Notes: generated from the letters alone by a model not told the origin. 64,000 nt of DNA from Streptomyces typhae (GCF_009755605.1 NZ_WPNZ01000005.1:124001-188000), one strand, 5' to 3'. Counted from the stretch's first letter, positions 53,623 to 62,869 are shown. Made by a program: numbers and translations.

Positions 53623-54135
53623 ATGACGCCGACACTGCACAGCGAACGGCTGGAGTTCGCGCCGTACCGATCCGAGGACGAGGAGGACTTCGTCACCCTT
53701 CTGCGCAACGAGGAGGTGTGCCGATGGATGGGCCAGGACCAGGTGCCGGAGGAGGACCTGCGCAAGGCGTTCCGCATGATGCTCACCGAGATCTACCCCA
53801 AGAACCTGTTCGACGTGTGGGGCCTGTGGCACGAGGGCCAGTACGTCGGCCACGCCGAGGTCAAGAAGACAGGCAACGTGGACGGCCACGAACTCATCAC
53901 GGCCCTGGCGCCCGCGTACTGGGGCAAGGGACTCGGCACCGAGGTGGTCCGCACACTGCTGCGGCACGCCGCCGACAACCTGGGTCTCAAGGAGGCCTAC
54001 GGCATGGTGGGCGCCGAGAACGCCGCCAGCCTGGCGATGGCCGAGCGCCTCGGCTTCCGCCACGTACGGGACGTGGTGGGCGACGACGGGTCGGTCACGA
54101 AGATGGTCGTGATCTCGACGGCCGACGTCCTGTGA
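53623..54135 (+). CDS. GNAT-family N-acetyltransferase
   Basis: A 170-residue acetyltransferase of the RimJ/RimL-like branch. LHSERLEFAPYRSED at the N-terminus, the acetyl-CoA-binding stretch YWGKGLGTEVVRTLL, and the later NAASLAMAERLGFRHV are diagnostic. It would acetylate an amine from acetyl-CoA; the acceptor is unknown. The start at 53623 has AGGAG seven bases upstream. It is 200 bp after the MbtH gene on the same strand, so a tailoring or self-protection role is conceivable but not supported by more than position. Its last 41 bases overlap the end of the convergent acyltransferase gene. Confidence 0.9.
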   Translation: MTPTLHSERLEFAPYRSEDEEDFVTLLRNEEVCRWMGQDQVPEEDLRKAFRMMLTEIYPKNLFDVWGLWHEGQYVGHAEVKKTGNVDGHELITALAPAYWGKGLGTEVVRTLLRHAADNLGLKEAYGMVGAENAASLAMAERLGFRHVRDVVGDDGSVTKMVVISTADVL

Positions 54136-55177
54136 GAGCGCCGTCCGGTCCGTCCTGCGCCGCCGCCGGCGGCTCGGGCACGGACCACCGCGGCAGCCGC
54201 GGCTCCACCAACGGCCGGAACAGCAGCCGCACCGGCCGCGTCGACAACAGGAACACCACCGCGACGACAGCGAGGGTGAGAGCGACCTGCCCCACCGGGC
54301 CGAGGTCCTTGAGCACCGGGTAGAGACCGGCGGCCTCACCCGCGCGGATCAGCAGGCCGTGCAGGAGGTACGGGTACATCGTGGCGGCGCCGAGCGCGGT
54401 GAACAGCGTCCGGCGCCGCGGCACGCAGGCGAGGAACGAGGCGACGAGGACGGCGCTGAGCACGAACAGGGCGAGGCGCACCACCAGGTACCGCAGCGGA
54501 CCCACGTCGAGCTCGGTGTACCCGACGTCCATGGACAGCCAGTGCTCGTCGGGGGCGGGGACGAAGAGATACGCCCCGGCCCCGGCGAGCGCGAAGGCCG
54601 GCACGGCCCAGCGGCGGGCCGCCCGTGTGCGCACGACGTCGAAGTGGTGCGGGCGCAGGCTCAGGCCCAGCACGAACCACGGCAGGAACATCAGCACCCG
54701 CGGCAGCGCCAGGTCGTAGCTCATCGTGGTGAAGCCCGCGGCGAGGGAGACCAGGACGGCGATCGCCACCGGATGGCGCACGGCACGCCACAGGGGTGCG
54801 CTCAGCCGCCACAGGAACAGCGCGATCAGGAACCAGCAGAGATACGTGGGCTCCGTCGGGGTGAGCTCGAAGGGCTCACCCCGCACCGCGCTGTTCGTGG
54901 CCGAGTAGGCCGTCTCGAAGAGGAGATAGGGGATCAGCACCCCTTCGAGCAGCCGCCGCATCTGGTCGGGCCGGGCGCTGAAACGCTGCGAGAAGTAGCC
55001 GCAGAGCAGGATGAACGCCGGCATGTGGAACGCGTACACCACGGTGTGGACGGCCTGCAGCGTATGCGTGCCGTTGACGATCTGCTCCCAGGAGTGCCCG
55101 AGGGCGACGAACACGATGAGCAGGAACTTGGCGTTGTCGAAGAAGGGGTCGCGCGTGTCCGGCGAGGTCATGGGCAT
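54095..55177 (-). CDS. acyltransferase 3 family membrane protein (O-acetylase-like)
   Basis: A 360-residue protein with about ten membrane segments. The N-terminus carries the family pattern FFDNAKFLLIVFVALGHSWE, with the catalytic His in ALGHS, followed by YAFHMPAFILLCGYF. Relatives O-acetylate sugars or lipids on the outer face of the membrane. The ATG at 55177 overlaps the stop of the PIG-L gene as TGATG, so the two are co-translated and may act on the same glycan or glycolipid. The 3' end overlaps the convergent GNAT gene. Confidence 0.88.
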   Translation of the reverse strand: MPMTSPDTRDPFFDNAKFLLIVFVALGHSWEQIVNGTHTLQAVHTVVYAFHMPAFILLCGYFSQRFSARPDQMRRLLEGVLIPYLLFETAYSATNSAVRGEPFELTPTEPTYLCWFLIALFLWRLSAPLWRAVRHPVAIAVLVSLAAGFTTMSYDLALPRVLMFLPWFVLGLSLRPHHFDVVRTRAARRWAVPAFALAGAGAYLFVPAPDEHWLSMDVGYTELDVGPLRYLVVRLALFVLSAVLVASFLACVPRRRTLFTALGAATMYPYLLHGLLIRAGEAAGLYPVLKDLGPVGQVALTLAVVAVVFLLSTRPVRLLFRPLVEPRLPRWSVPEPPAAAQDGPDGALTGRRPSRSRPSS

Positions 55178-57420
55178 CACGCCCTCGACCGGGCGGGCGC
55201 CGGGGGTTCGACCGGTTGCCAGGGCGCGAGACGTCCTCCTTCACGCGTGGCATGGGTCCAGTACAGCCGGCTGTCGAGGCCGAGCATGGTGAGCGCGACG
55301 CCGCCCGACGCCAGGGGGGCGCTGGAGGGGGCACCGGCGAGCAGGACGCCGGTGCGGTTCCACTGCGGCCGGTGCCTGGCGGCGCCGGACGTGCCCCAGG
55401 CCGTGGCGACGTCCCCGGTGGCGGACCGGACCGCGAGCAGGACACCGCCCCACTCGTTGGAGGTGACGCTCACCGGGCCGTAGCCGCCCACCCCGCCGAA
55501 GTCGGTCAGGTCCGCCGACTGGTGGGCGGTGAGCGGTTTGCGGCCGCCCCGCGACGCCGCCGCGGGGGCGAGGCCGTCCGCGTGCAGACGGGCGCTCCGC
55601 ACGTTCCCCGAGTTCGGCACGCGGTAGAAGATCCGCACGCCGTCGTCGTCGGGGCGCACGGTCAGCGGCAGCGTGGTGGGCGGAAGCCCGGTCGGCAGCG
55701 GGCCGCGGACGAGCGCGTCCGGCTCGTCCTGGATCCAGGCGAGGACGGTGTGCGGAGTGGCGGCCAGGACGTAGGAGCGGCCCGTGCGGTCGGTGGCGGC
55801 GACCGGGTCGCCGTGCACCGCCTCGCCGCCGAGGCCGCGCCAGGGCGTCCACTCCCCGTCCGCCTCCCGCTGGACGCGGGTGGTGAGCTGATGGCTGCTG
55901 TCGCGCACGTACACCGCGAGCGCACCGTCGCGGTGCACCACGACGGCGGGGGCGCTGATGTCGTTGGTGCCGATCTCGTCGTTCACCTCCGGGGTACCGA
56001 GGGACTGCCAGGGCCCGAAGGCGCCGTCCGGGGACTCCTGCACGGCGAAGCCGACCTCCCTGCGGTAGTCGGCGGGGCGGGCGCCGAACAGGGTGCGGGT
56101 GCCGAAGACGGCGATCCGCCCGTCGGGCAGGGCCACGGGGTGGATGCCGGTGTCGACGCCGGTCTCCCGCAGAAGCGCGGGTCCCGTCCAGCGGCCGGTG
56201 CGCCACCGCGCGCGGTCGCCGCCCGGACGGTGCCAGTGCGCTATGCGGCCGTCGAGCACGGCGAACGCCCTGAGGCTGTCGTCCTCGCCCGCGAGCAGCC
56301 AGCCCGCGCCGGTGTCCGCGGCGTGGTGGATGCTGTGCGACCAGCGGTGCTTCGGGTGTGCGGCCACCTTGAGGTCACCGCAGCCCGCCGGGTCCTGGCA
56401 GGCGTTCCTGGAGACGTCGCTCCAGGAGTACGTCTCCAGCGTGCGGGCCTTGGACGCGCCGGACGCCGGGTCCAGGGCCCGGGGCAGACCGCCGTTGAAG
56501 TACCCCATGTAGGTCTGCACGGTGAAGTGGGGGCGCGAGCCGGTGGCGGCGTAGCGGGCGAGGGCCTGCTGGACGAACCGGGCGCCGAAGCGGTGGTCCT
56601 GGTGGTCGGCGCACTTGAGGTTGCGGTCGAGGCGGCCGGGCGTCGGATTCTGCATCCGCACCTGCGTCGGCTTGAAGCGCTCCAGATGGCCGGTCAGGGT
56701 CCGTATGAGCTGTTCGCGCGTGTACGAGAAGTCACGCGAGACCACGCCGCCGTGCACGAGCTGCGAGCCGAGCGCGGCGACACGGCCGTCCCACAGGCCG
56801 TGCAGGCTGTGCGGGCGGTCGCCGGTGATGCTGCCCGCCTCGTGCAGCAGGGACCACACCAGGTGGATGTGCGGGTACCCCTGGAGCGTGTCGAGCTCCG
56901 CCTGCCCGCCGCCCGCCGTGGCGATGGCGCTGCGCCGCCACGGGTGGTCGGTGCGGCCCGTGACCATCTCCGCGTAGGCGGCGCGGATGCCGTTCTGGCG
57001 TGCCTTCGCGTATCTGCGCCAGTCGCGCGCGGGCCGGGGACGACCGCGGTACGTGCCCCGCCGGGGAGCGTTGATCCCGTTGGACTCACCCGACGTCAGG
57101 AAGATCGTCGCCACCGGCCTGCCGCTGCGCAGCGCCTGGCCCACCTCCGGATTGATGAAGAACAGGTCGTCGTCCGGGTGGGCGACGATCTGCACGATCG
57201 ACTCCGCGGTCCTGGGCTGCGGCCCGGAGGCCGCCCAGGTACCCGAGGGCGCCGCCGTGCTCAGGTCCGGGGGCTGGTGCGGGGTGATGGTCCCCTCGCC
57301 CTTCTCCGAGCGGGTCGCCACGACTGTCCCCACGCCGAGGGGGACGACTGCGCACAACAGGGAGGCCGCGATGACGTCACGACGGGTTGCTCGCGCGAAG
57401 CCGCGCTTTTCGGGGTGCAT
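55177..57420 (-). CDS. exported PIG-L/LmbE-family deacetylase with a C-terminal propeller-like region
   Basis: About 747 residues from ATG 57420; a GTG at 57489 would add 23 and cannot be excluded. The N-terminus has a twin-arginine-like signal (RATRRDVIAASLL plus a hydrophobic core). The zinc deacetylase motif VAHPDDDLFF and a second metal site in CADHQDHRFG mark the PIG-L family, which removes acetyl groups from N-acetylglucosamine-type sugars. From about residue 330 the sequence is built of repeated Trp/Gly-rich blocks typical of a PLL-like beta-propeller, probably carbohydrate-binding. It pairs with the downstream acyltransferase, suggesting modification of a surface polymer. Confidence 0.88.
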   Translation of the reverse strand: MHPEKRGFARATRRDVIAASLLCAVVPLGVGTVVATRSEKGEGTITPHQPPDLSTAAPSGTWAASGPQPRTAESIVQIVAHPDDDLFFINPEVGQALRSGRPVATIFLTSGESNGINAPRRGTYRGRPRPARDWRRYAKARQNGIRAAYAEMVTGRTDHPWRRSAIATAGGGQAELDTLQGYPHIHLVWSLLHEAGSITGDRPHSLHGLWDGRVAALGSQLVHGGVVSRDFSYTREQLIRTLTGHLERFKPTQVRMQNPTPGRLDRNLKCADHQDHRFGARFVQQALARYAATGSRPHFTVQTYMGYFNGGLPRALDPASGASKARTLETYSWSDVSRNACQDPAGCGDLKVAAHPKHRWSHSIHHAADTGAGWLLAGEDDSLRAFAVLDGRIAHWHRPGGDRARWRTGRWTGPALLRETGVDTGIHPVALPDGRIAVFGTRTLFGARPADYRREVGFAVQESPDGAFGPWQSLGTPEVNDEIGTNDISAPAVVVHRDGALAVYVRDSSHQLTTRVQREADGEWTPWRGLGGEAVHGDPVAATDRTGRSYVLAATPHTVLAWIQDEPDALVRGPLPTGLPPTTLPLTVRPDDDGVRIFYRVPNSGNVRSARLHADGLAPAAASRGGRKPLTAHQSADLTDFGGVGGYGPVSVTSNEWGGVLLAVRSATGDVATAWGTSGAARHRPQWNRTGVLLAGAPSSAPLASGGVALTMLGLDSRLYWTHATREGGRLAPWQPVEPPAPARSRA

Positions 57421-57747
57421 AAGCGGTGTTGCCTTGTCTGACGTACCGGCCACTCGGCCAACAGCTCCTGGGATGGACTTCTTGATCACGGAGAAAGATG
57501 CGGCGTGAGGGGCCGGGGTTGTCCCCGGTGATCTTCATCACGTGGAAGTGCGGCGTTCGCACGCTGGACGCCCAGACGTCGGCAAAGCCTGCTCCCACCT
57601 GCGGATTGCAGATCCGCCCAAGGTTTACGGCAGGCCGCCGGTGCAGTGTCGTCCCCAGAAGCCGGGACACCTGGAAGCCGGGAAGGCCGCAAGCCCGGAA
57701 GCCCGTGGACCGGGGAGTCCGGAAGCTGAAGGAAACAGGGGGATCAA

Positions 57748-58023
57748 ATGATCAAGAAGACTGTCGCCGCCGCGCTCTCGGCGGGTGTGCTCGCCACCGG
57801 CGGCGCACTGATCGCCGCCGCGCCCGCCCAGGCCTCGGCCTGCCCGTCCGGCCGCCTGTGCGCCTACGTCGTGGAACAGCCGTCCTCGGCGAACGCGTAC
57901 AACTCCCGGACGTGGACCGGGGCTCCCGGTACCGTCAGCGGCCTGAACCCGGGCAGCGGCTGGAAGAGCATCGACGGCTCGGCCCTCTGGCGGAACGTCG
58001 CGTCGAACCAGTGGATCCGATAG
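57748..58023 (+). CDS. small secreted protein, possibly peptidase inhibitor I36-like
   Basis: A 91-residue protein with a clear signal peptide (MIKKTVAAALSAGVLATGG, cleavage after AQA-S-A). The mature part has CPSGRLCAY, two cysteines and several Trp/Gly/Asn, similar in style to the I36 metalloprotease-inhibitor family of Streptomyces. The match is short, so the function is uncertain. GGGGG lies just before the ATG. The last 13 bases overlap the next gene. Confidence 0.75.
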   Translation: MIKKTVAAALSAGVLATGGALIAAAPAQASACPSGRLCAYVVEQPSSANAYNSRTWTGAPGTVSGLNPGSGWKSIDGSALWRNVASNQWIR

Positions 58024-58919
58024 GGCGCACCGGTGCCGCCGCCGTCGCGACGGTCTGTCTGGCCGTGACGCTGGTCGGCTGTGGCGCGGTCCGGGACGAA
58101 CCGGACCGCGCCCCCCCCCCGGCCGTGGGCCGGCCCGGCGGGGGAGTGCGCAGCGTCTCGCCCGCCCAGCAGGCGGCACTCAGTCAGGCGCAGCACCGGT
58201 CCACCGCCGCCTGCATGGCGGCACAGGGGTTCCGCTACCGCGTCCCGCCTGCTCTGCCCGCGGCTGCCGGACCTGACAACCCCTACGGCCTGCTGGGCGA
58301 GGAGTCGGCCCGCGTCTCGGGCTACGGGCTCAGCGGGCACCGCGACCGCGGCGGCCCGCCGCAGGACCAGTCCGCGTCGGTGCCTCCCCCGCAGCGCGCC
58401 CAGTGGCAGCGGGCCCTGTTCGGGACCCGGGCCCACCGGGTCGTCGTACCGCTGCCCGGTGGCGGCGAGGTCTTCTTCAACACCGACGGATGCGTCCAGC
58501 GGGCCCGGACCGAGGTGTACGGGGAGCGCTGGGACCGGCTCCAGTACACCTTCCAGGGCCTGTCGCACCAGGTCGTCGCCGCCGTGGAGCGGGCCGGGCC
58601 CGTCCGCGCGGCCCACCGGGAGTGGGCGTCGTGCATGGAACGGTCGGGCCTGCCCGCCGCGACACCGAAGCGGAGCCGAGCCCTGGTCGTGAGCAAGCTG
58701 GAACAAGTCGCGGCGGGACGTCTGTCCCCGCGGGAGGCCGTGCGATTCGAGCTGCGGACCGCGACCGAGGACGCCCGGTGCCAGCGCCAGAGCGCCCTGG
58801 CACCGGCTGTCGCCGCGGCGGCGCGGGAGGAGGAGCGCCGGGTCCTGCGGACCCGGGCCGGGGAGTTCCGTCTCCTGCGCGACCTGCGGGCCGCGGCACT
58901 GGGCCGGGTCGAGGACTGA
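58011..58919 (+). CDS. putative lipoprotein
   Basis: A 302-residue protein starting at GTG 58011 inside the end of the preceding gene. The N-terminus VATVCLAVTLVGCGA is a signal sequence with a lipobox (LVGC), so the mature protein should be lipid-anchored at the outer membrane face. The remainder is charged and helical, with conserved-looking SACMERSGL and WASCMERSG-like Cys/Met spots; no enzyme motif is recognised. Overlap with the small secreted protein suggests coupled expression and perhaps a joint extracellular role. The gene ends at a strong hairpin. Confidence 0.72.
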   Translation: MDPIGRTGAAAVATVCLAVTLVGCGAVRDEPDRAPPPAVGRPGGGVRSVSPAQQAALSQAQHRSTAACMAAQGFRYRVPPALPAAAGPDNPYGLLGEESARVSGYGLSGHRDRGGPPQDQSASVPPPQRAQWQRALFGTRAHRVVVPLPGGGEVFFNTDGCVQRARTEVYGERWDRLQYTFQGLSHQVVAAVERAGPVRAAHREWASCMERSGLPAATPKRSRALVVSKLEQVAAGRLSPREAVRFELRTATEDARCQRQSALAPAVAAAAREEERRVLRTRAGEFRLLRDLRAAALGRVED

Positions 58920-58943
58920 CCCGGCCGGGGGTGGGGGAGCCGG

Positions 58944-58980
58944 GTGGTCGGGACACGGTGCGGTGATGTGTCCCGGCCAC
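58944..58980. terminator. bidirectional stem-loop terminator
   Basis: Thirteen-base arms (58944-58956 and 58968-58980) pair throughout with a single T-G wobble around an 11-base loop. It lies between the convergent lipoprotein and RTX-repeat genes and could end transcription from both sides. Confidence 0.75.
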
Positions 58981-59031
58981 TCGGCCCCTTCGCGCTTCTT
59001 CGAGGTGGTGTTCTACGAGGTGGTGTGGTGG

Positions 59032-59715
59032 TCAGGGGCAGCTGCGGAGGACGTCTCCGGGGTCGGCGGAGCAGGTGTCGGTGTTGTTGCTGCCGTCGAC
59101 GAAGTCGTTGGCCAGGCCGTCGACGGCGTTGAGTATGTCGTTGCCGTTGCTGCCGCGGAGTTCGTCGGCGCCGGAGCCGCCGTCGATGGAGTCGTCGCCG
59201 TTGCTGCCGCTCAGGACGTCGTTCCCGTCCCCGCCGACGAGGGTGTCGTTGTCGTTGCCGCCGTTGACGCTGTCGTTCCCGGCCTCGCCGTGGAGCGTGT
59301 CGTTGTCGATGCTTCCGTTGATCTTGTCGTTGCCGCCACCGCCGTGGATGGTGTCGTTGCCGGTGCTGGTCGAGACGGTGTCGTTGCCCTCGTCGGCATA
59401 GATGACGTCGTTGCCGAAGCTGGTGGAGACGTTGTCATCGCCCTCACCGGCGTACACGGTGTCGTTGCCCGGCCTGGAGCTGATGCGGTCGTTGCCGCCG
59501 AGGCCGCAGATGACATCGTCGCCGGTCGTGCCCACGAGGTCGTCGTCGCCCGGTGTGCCGGTGATCGTGCAGCCCTGCGCGGCGGTACGGGGCACGGTGT
59601 GCCCGGCCGGCGCCACGGACAGCGTGAGCCCGGCGCTCACCAGCAGTGCCCCCGCCCACAGGGGCGCCGACCTCCGCCCCCGGGAACCGGTCGTTGAACG
59701 AACGGAAAAGAACAT
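59032..59715 (-). CDS. secreted calcium-binding RTX-repeat protein
   Basis: A 227-residue protein: a Sec-type signal (about 1-50, hydrophobic WAGALLVSAGLTLSVAPAG) followed by about sixteen consecutive nonapeptides of the form GGxGNDxxx, such as GEGDDNVS and GGGGNDKIN. RTX repeats fold into a calcium-filled beta-roll outside the cell. No catalytic domain is attached, so the repeats are essentially the whole mature protein. The start is ATG 59715, with GGGGGA at a good distance; the longer frame begins in a low-complexity Trp/Leu stretch created by a hexamer repeat and is unlikely. It has a Sec signal and no neighbouring type I secretion genes. Confidence 0.88.
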   Translation of the reverse strand: MFFSVRSTTGSRGRRSAPLWAGALLVSAGLTLSVAPAGHTVPRTAAQGCTITGTPGDDDLVGTTGDDVICGLGGNDRISSRPGNDTVYAGEGDDNVSTSFGNDVIYADEGNDTVSTSTGNDTIHGGGGNDKINGSIDNDTLHGEAGNDSVNGGNDNDTLVGGDGNDVLSGSNGDDSIDGGSGADELRGSNGNDILNAVDGLANDFVDGSNNTDTCSADPGDVLRSCP

Positions 59716-59805
59716 GGCTTTCCCCCTGAACTGGAGTACGTCCTTCTGATCTGGAACACGTCCTTGTGCGGTGCGTCGAAGCGCACCGTCTCCCACAGCG
59801 GCCGG

Positions 59806-59847
59806 CCACAGCCACAGCCACAGCCACAGGCTCAGCCACAGCCACAG
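59806..59847. repeat. hexanucleotide tandem repeat upstream of the RTX gene
   Basis: Seven hexamers, six CCACAG and one variant (GCTCAG), lie about 90 bp upstream of the RTX start, in the 298-bp space between that gene and the REC-PP2C gene. Nothing else is recognised in this gap. Confidence 0.85.
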
Positions 59848-60013
59848 GCGCAACGCGTGCCGCTCGATGCGGCAACTGTGGTGTGTGTGTCAGCGGGCTC
59901 GTGCCCGCGCCATGCCCCCGAAGCCCCCAGCATCCCCCGCGCGACGCGAGGGGAGAAGAGCCGATCGGCCCAGATCGCGTGCCTCGTCGATGCCGGACCG
60001 AGCCCTGCCGCTG

Positions 60014-61219
60014 TCAGCCGCGGGGGATCCTGCCGCCCCAGTCGAGGCGGAGCACGGCGACGTCGTCCGTGTGCTGCCCGGCGTTCAGTGCGTGGGTCTC
60101 CCTGATCAGGAGGTCGACGTGGGCAGCCGGATCCGAGGTCGCGAGCTTCCCGATGAGGGCGAGGAGCCCTTCCACGCCGAGGCGTTCGCCGGTCGCCCCG
60201 TTGTGCCCCTCGGTGAGGCCGTCGGTGTAGAGGGTGAGGGCCCCGGCTGCCGGGAGCCGGACGGTGGTGGCGGGCCAGCTGCGCAGCCCGGGAGCTATGC
60301 CGAGGGCGATGCCGTGCGCGGCGGCCAGCTCCCGGGTGCCGTCGGCCGTGGTGAGGAGGGGCTCGTGGTGGCCGGCGAGGTGCAGGGTGGCGGTGCCCGC
60401 GTCCTGGTCGAGGGTGAGGAGGGTGCAGGTGGCGAAGAGCTGCTGACTGCCGCGCTCGGCGATCAGGATGCGCTCCATCAGGTGCAGCAGATCGTCGCCG
60501 CGGTGTCCGCCGAGGATGAGCGAACGCCAGGCGATGCGCAGGCACACGCCGAGCGCGGCGGCGTCCGGGCCGTGCCCGCTCACATCGCCGACGACGGCGT
60601 GCAGCAGCCCGTCGTCGCCCTCCACCACGTCGAGGAAGTCGCCGCCGAGCAACGCCAGTTCGGCGCTGGGCAGATAGCGGGACGTCACCCGCACCGTGGA
60701 GGTGTCGAGCATCGGCTGGGGCAGCAGACCGCGTTCGAGACGGGCGTTCTCCTCCGCCCGCAGACGGGCGGCCTGGGCCTCGGCGCTGGCGCGTTCGGTC
60801 TGGCTGCGGTAGACGGCGTAGCGCACCGTGCGACGCAGCAGGTCTGCCTCGACCTTGCCCTTGACGAGATAGTCCTGGGCCCCGGCGGCCATGGCGTCGG
60901 AACCGGCCTGGGCCTCGGAGAGACCGGTCAGGACGATCACCGCGGTGTGCGGGGCGAGGCCGCGGACGGCGGCGACCGCCTCGATGCCCGACACGTCCGG
61001 CAGGTGCAGGTCGAGCAGGACACAGTCGATCGTGCTGCCGGCCAGTTCGGTGCGGGCCTCGGCGAGCGTGGTGCGGGTGGTCAGCTCGAACCGCAGTCCC
61101 GTGTCGTACAGGAGCTCCTCGACGAGCAGGGCATCGCCCTGGTCGTCCTCTATCAACAGGATGCGGTACAGCGGCTCGGCGGCGGCGCCGCCCGGGGCGA
61201 GAGTCATGGACGCGGTCAT
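60014..61219 (-). CDS. response regulator with PP2C-type serine phosphatase output (RsbU-like)
   Basis: A 401-residue protein. The receiver domain (about 18-135) has IEDD, phosphoacceptor D70 in VLLDLHLPD and a conserved Lys in YLVKG. A helical linker follows, then a SpoIIE/RsbU-type phosphatase (about 190-400) with metal motifs LGGDFLD, GDVSGHG and TDDVAVL. Such proteins dephosphorylate anti-sigma antagonists when phosphorylated, linking a kinase to sigma-factor partner switching. ATG 61219 overlaps the stop of the upstream histidine kinase (ATGA), making that kinase the likely partner. Confidence 0.93.
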   Translation of the reverse strand: MTASMTLAPGGAAAEPLYRILLIEDDQGDALLVEELLYDTGLRFELTTRTTLAEARTELAGSTIDCVLLDLHLPDVSGIEAVAAVRGLAPHTAVIVLTGLSEAQAGSDAMAAGAQDYLVKGKVEADLLRRTVRYAVYRSQTERASAEAQAARLRAEENARLERGLLPQPMLDTSTVRVTSRYLPSAELALLGGDFLDVVEGDDGLLHAVVGDVSGHGPDAAALGVCLRIAWRSLILGGHRGDDLLHLMERILIAERGSQQLFATCTLLTLDQDAGTATLHLAGHHEPLLTTADGTRELAAAHGIALGIAPGLRSWPATTVRLPAAGALTLYTDGLTEGHNGATGERLGVEGLLALIGKLATSDPAAHVDLLIRETHALNAGQHTDDVAVLRLDWGGRIPRG

Positions 61220-62823
61220 CTCGCCTGCTCCGTGCCCGGGAGAGCGGCCTCCGGCACGGTGAAGGAGCCGGAGTTCTCCGGGGGCTCGGGTGTGAGGGTG
61301 AAGACGATGCGTGCGCCGCCGCGATGGGTCTGGTCCACGGCGATGGTGCCGCCGTGGAACTCGACGATCTTCTTGCACATCGCGAGGCCGATGCCGCTGC
61401 CGCTGTAGGCGTCCTTGGTGTGCAGCCGCTGGAAGATCACGAAGACCTTGTCGGCGTACTCGGGTTCGATGCCGATGCCGTTGTCGGTCACGGTGAACCG
61501 CCACAGGTCGCCCTCGCGCCCCGCCGTGACGTGGATCTTCGGCGGTTCCCCGGGGCGCCGGAACTTGACGGCGTTGCCGATGAGGTTCTGCCAGAGCATG
61601 CCCATCTGGGTGGGGTCGGCGACCAGGGACGGCAGCGGATCGTGGGTGATCGTCGCGCCGGACTCCTCGATGCCGACGCTCAGCGCGGACAGCGTCTGTT
61701 CGAGCACCTTGTCCAGGTCGACGCTCTGGTGGGCGTTGTGCAGCCGCCCCACGCGCGAGAAGTCGAGCAGGTCGTTGATGAGGGTCTGCATGCGGTTCGC
61801 CCCGTCGACCGCGAAGTCGATGTACTGGTCGGCCCGCTCGTCGAGCTGACCTCCGTAGCGCCGCTGGAGGAGCTGGGTGAAGCTGGAGACCTTGCGCAGC
61901 GGCTCCTGCAGGTCGTGCGACGCCACGTACGCGAACTGCTCCAGCTCGGCGTTGGAGCGCTGGAGGTCGGCGGCCTGCGCGTCCAGACGGACGCGCGCCT
62001 CCTCGGTGAAGGCCAGCTCCCGCACCAGGCGCCGGCGCATGGAGTCGATCTCACCGCTGAGGCGCCGCAGGTCGGCGGGCCCCGTCGGGGAGATCGGGTG
62101 GTCGAAGTCACCGCCGGCGATGGTGCGGGCGTCCGCTCCGAGCCGTTCGAGCGGCCTGTTGATACCGCGGCGCAGCCCTTCGAAGACGACGGCGGTCAGG
62201 AACAGGATGACGAGTCCGATGGCGCCGAACACCCAGTTGCGCAGGGTCATCGTGGACATCAGGTCGTCCCTGGCCCGCAGGCGGTCCGCGCGCAGCCGCT
62301 CCTGCTGCCTGCTCAGGTTCGCGCGCACCCGGTCGAAGGCCGCCTTGCCCTCCGCGGCCCGCTCCGCCGCCAGCGGCGAGGGCGCGCCGGGCTTCGCCGC
62401 GGCGACGGGCCGCGCGATCCTCCTCTGCCACCTCGCCGTGGACTCCTGTACGGCCTTCAGGTCGTCGAGGGCGTCGCGGTCGTCGTCGAGCAGCTCGGCG
62501 AGGCGTGCGCTGCTGGTCCGCTGCTCCGTGAGGCCCCTCTCGTACGGGGCGATGAACCCCGGTGTGCCGGTGAGGCCGTAGCCGCGGATGCCGGTCTCCT
62601 GGTTGAGGATGGCCGATTCCAGGCGGATCGCGGTGGACAGCGCGGGCGACCGCACGTCCACGAGGTCCTTGCTGAGCGTCCCGGTCCGGGCCAGGACCCA
62701 CGCGCCCGTCAGACCGAGCACCGCCAGGACCGCCAACGACACGGCCACGCCGGTGCGGAGCCACCGCCGGGTCGTCCACAGGGAAAGCCCCCGCGTACGC
62801 GGTTGCCTCTGCTCGCCGGTCAT
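61216..62823 (-). CDS. membrane sensor histidine kinase (CHASE3-HAMP-HisKA-HATPase)
   Basis: A 535-residue kinase starting at ATG 62823. Order: membrane segment at about 22-45, an extracellular helical CHASE3-like sensor (50-190), a second membrane segment (197-216), HAMP (217-270), the phosphoacceptor helix ASHDLQEPLRK with His303, and an ATPase domain with N-box LWQNLIGNAVKF, VTDNGIGI and GSGIGLAMCKKI. The phytochrome-kinase-like catalytic half is typical of the family. It is translationally coupled to the REC-PP2C protein. It is divergent from the HTH-REC gene across a palindrome-rich promoter, suggesting shared control. Confidence 0.93.
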   Translation of the reverse strand: MTGEQRQPRTRGLSLWTTRRWLRTGVAVSLAVLAVLGLTGAWVLARTGTLSKDLVDVRSPALSTAIRLESAILNQETGIRGYGLTGTPGFIAPYERGLTEQRTSSARLAELLDDDRDALDDLKAVQESTARWQRRIARPVAAAKPGAPSPLAAERAAEGKAAFDRVRANLSRQQERLRADRLRARDDLMSTMTLRNWVFGAIGLVILFLTAVVFEGLRRGINRPLERLGADARTIAGGDFDHPISPTGPADLRRLSGEIDSMRRRLVRELAFTEEARVRLDAQAADLQRSNAELEQFAYVASHDLQEPLRKVSSFTQLLQRRYGGQLDERADQYIDFAVDGANRMQTLINDLLDFSRVGRLHNAHQSVDLDKVLEQTLSALSVGIEESGATITHDPLPSLVADPTQMGMLWQNLIGNAVKFRRPGEPPKIHVTAGREGDLWRFTVTDNGIGIEPEYADKVFVIFQRLHTKDAYSGSGIGLAMCKKIVEFHGGTIAVDQTHRGGARIVFTLTPEPPENSGSFTVPEAALPGTEQAR

Positions 62824-62869
62824 CCTGGGGACTCCTCGCTGTGACAGCCGCCTCGATGTGCGGCCAGGA

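Noticed and set aside
53623..54135. GNAT acetyltransferase as part of the peptide pathway
   Set aside because: It is on the same strand, but 200 bp separate it from the MbtH gene, and it belongs to a broad family. It was left outside the cluster as unproven.
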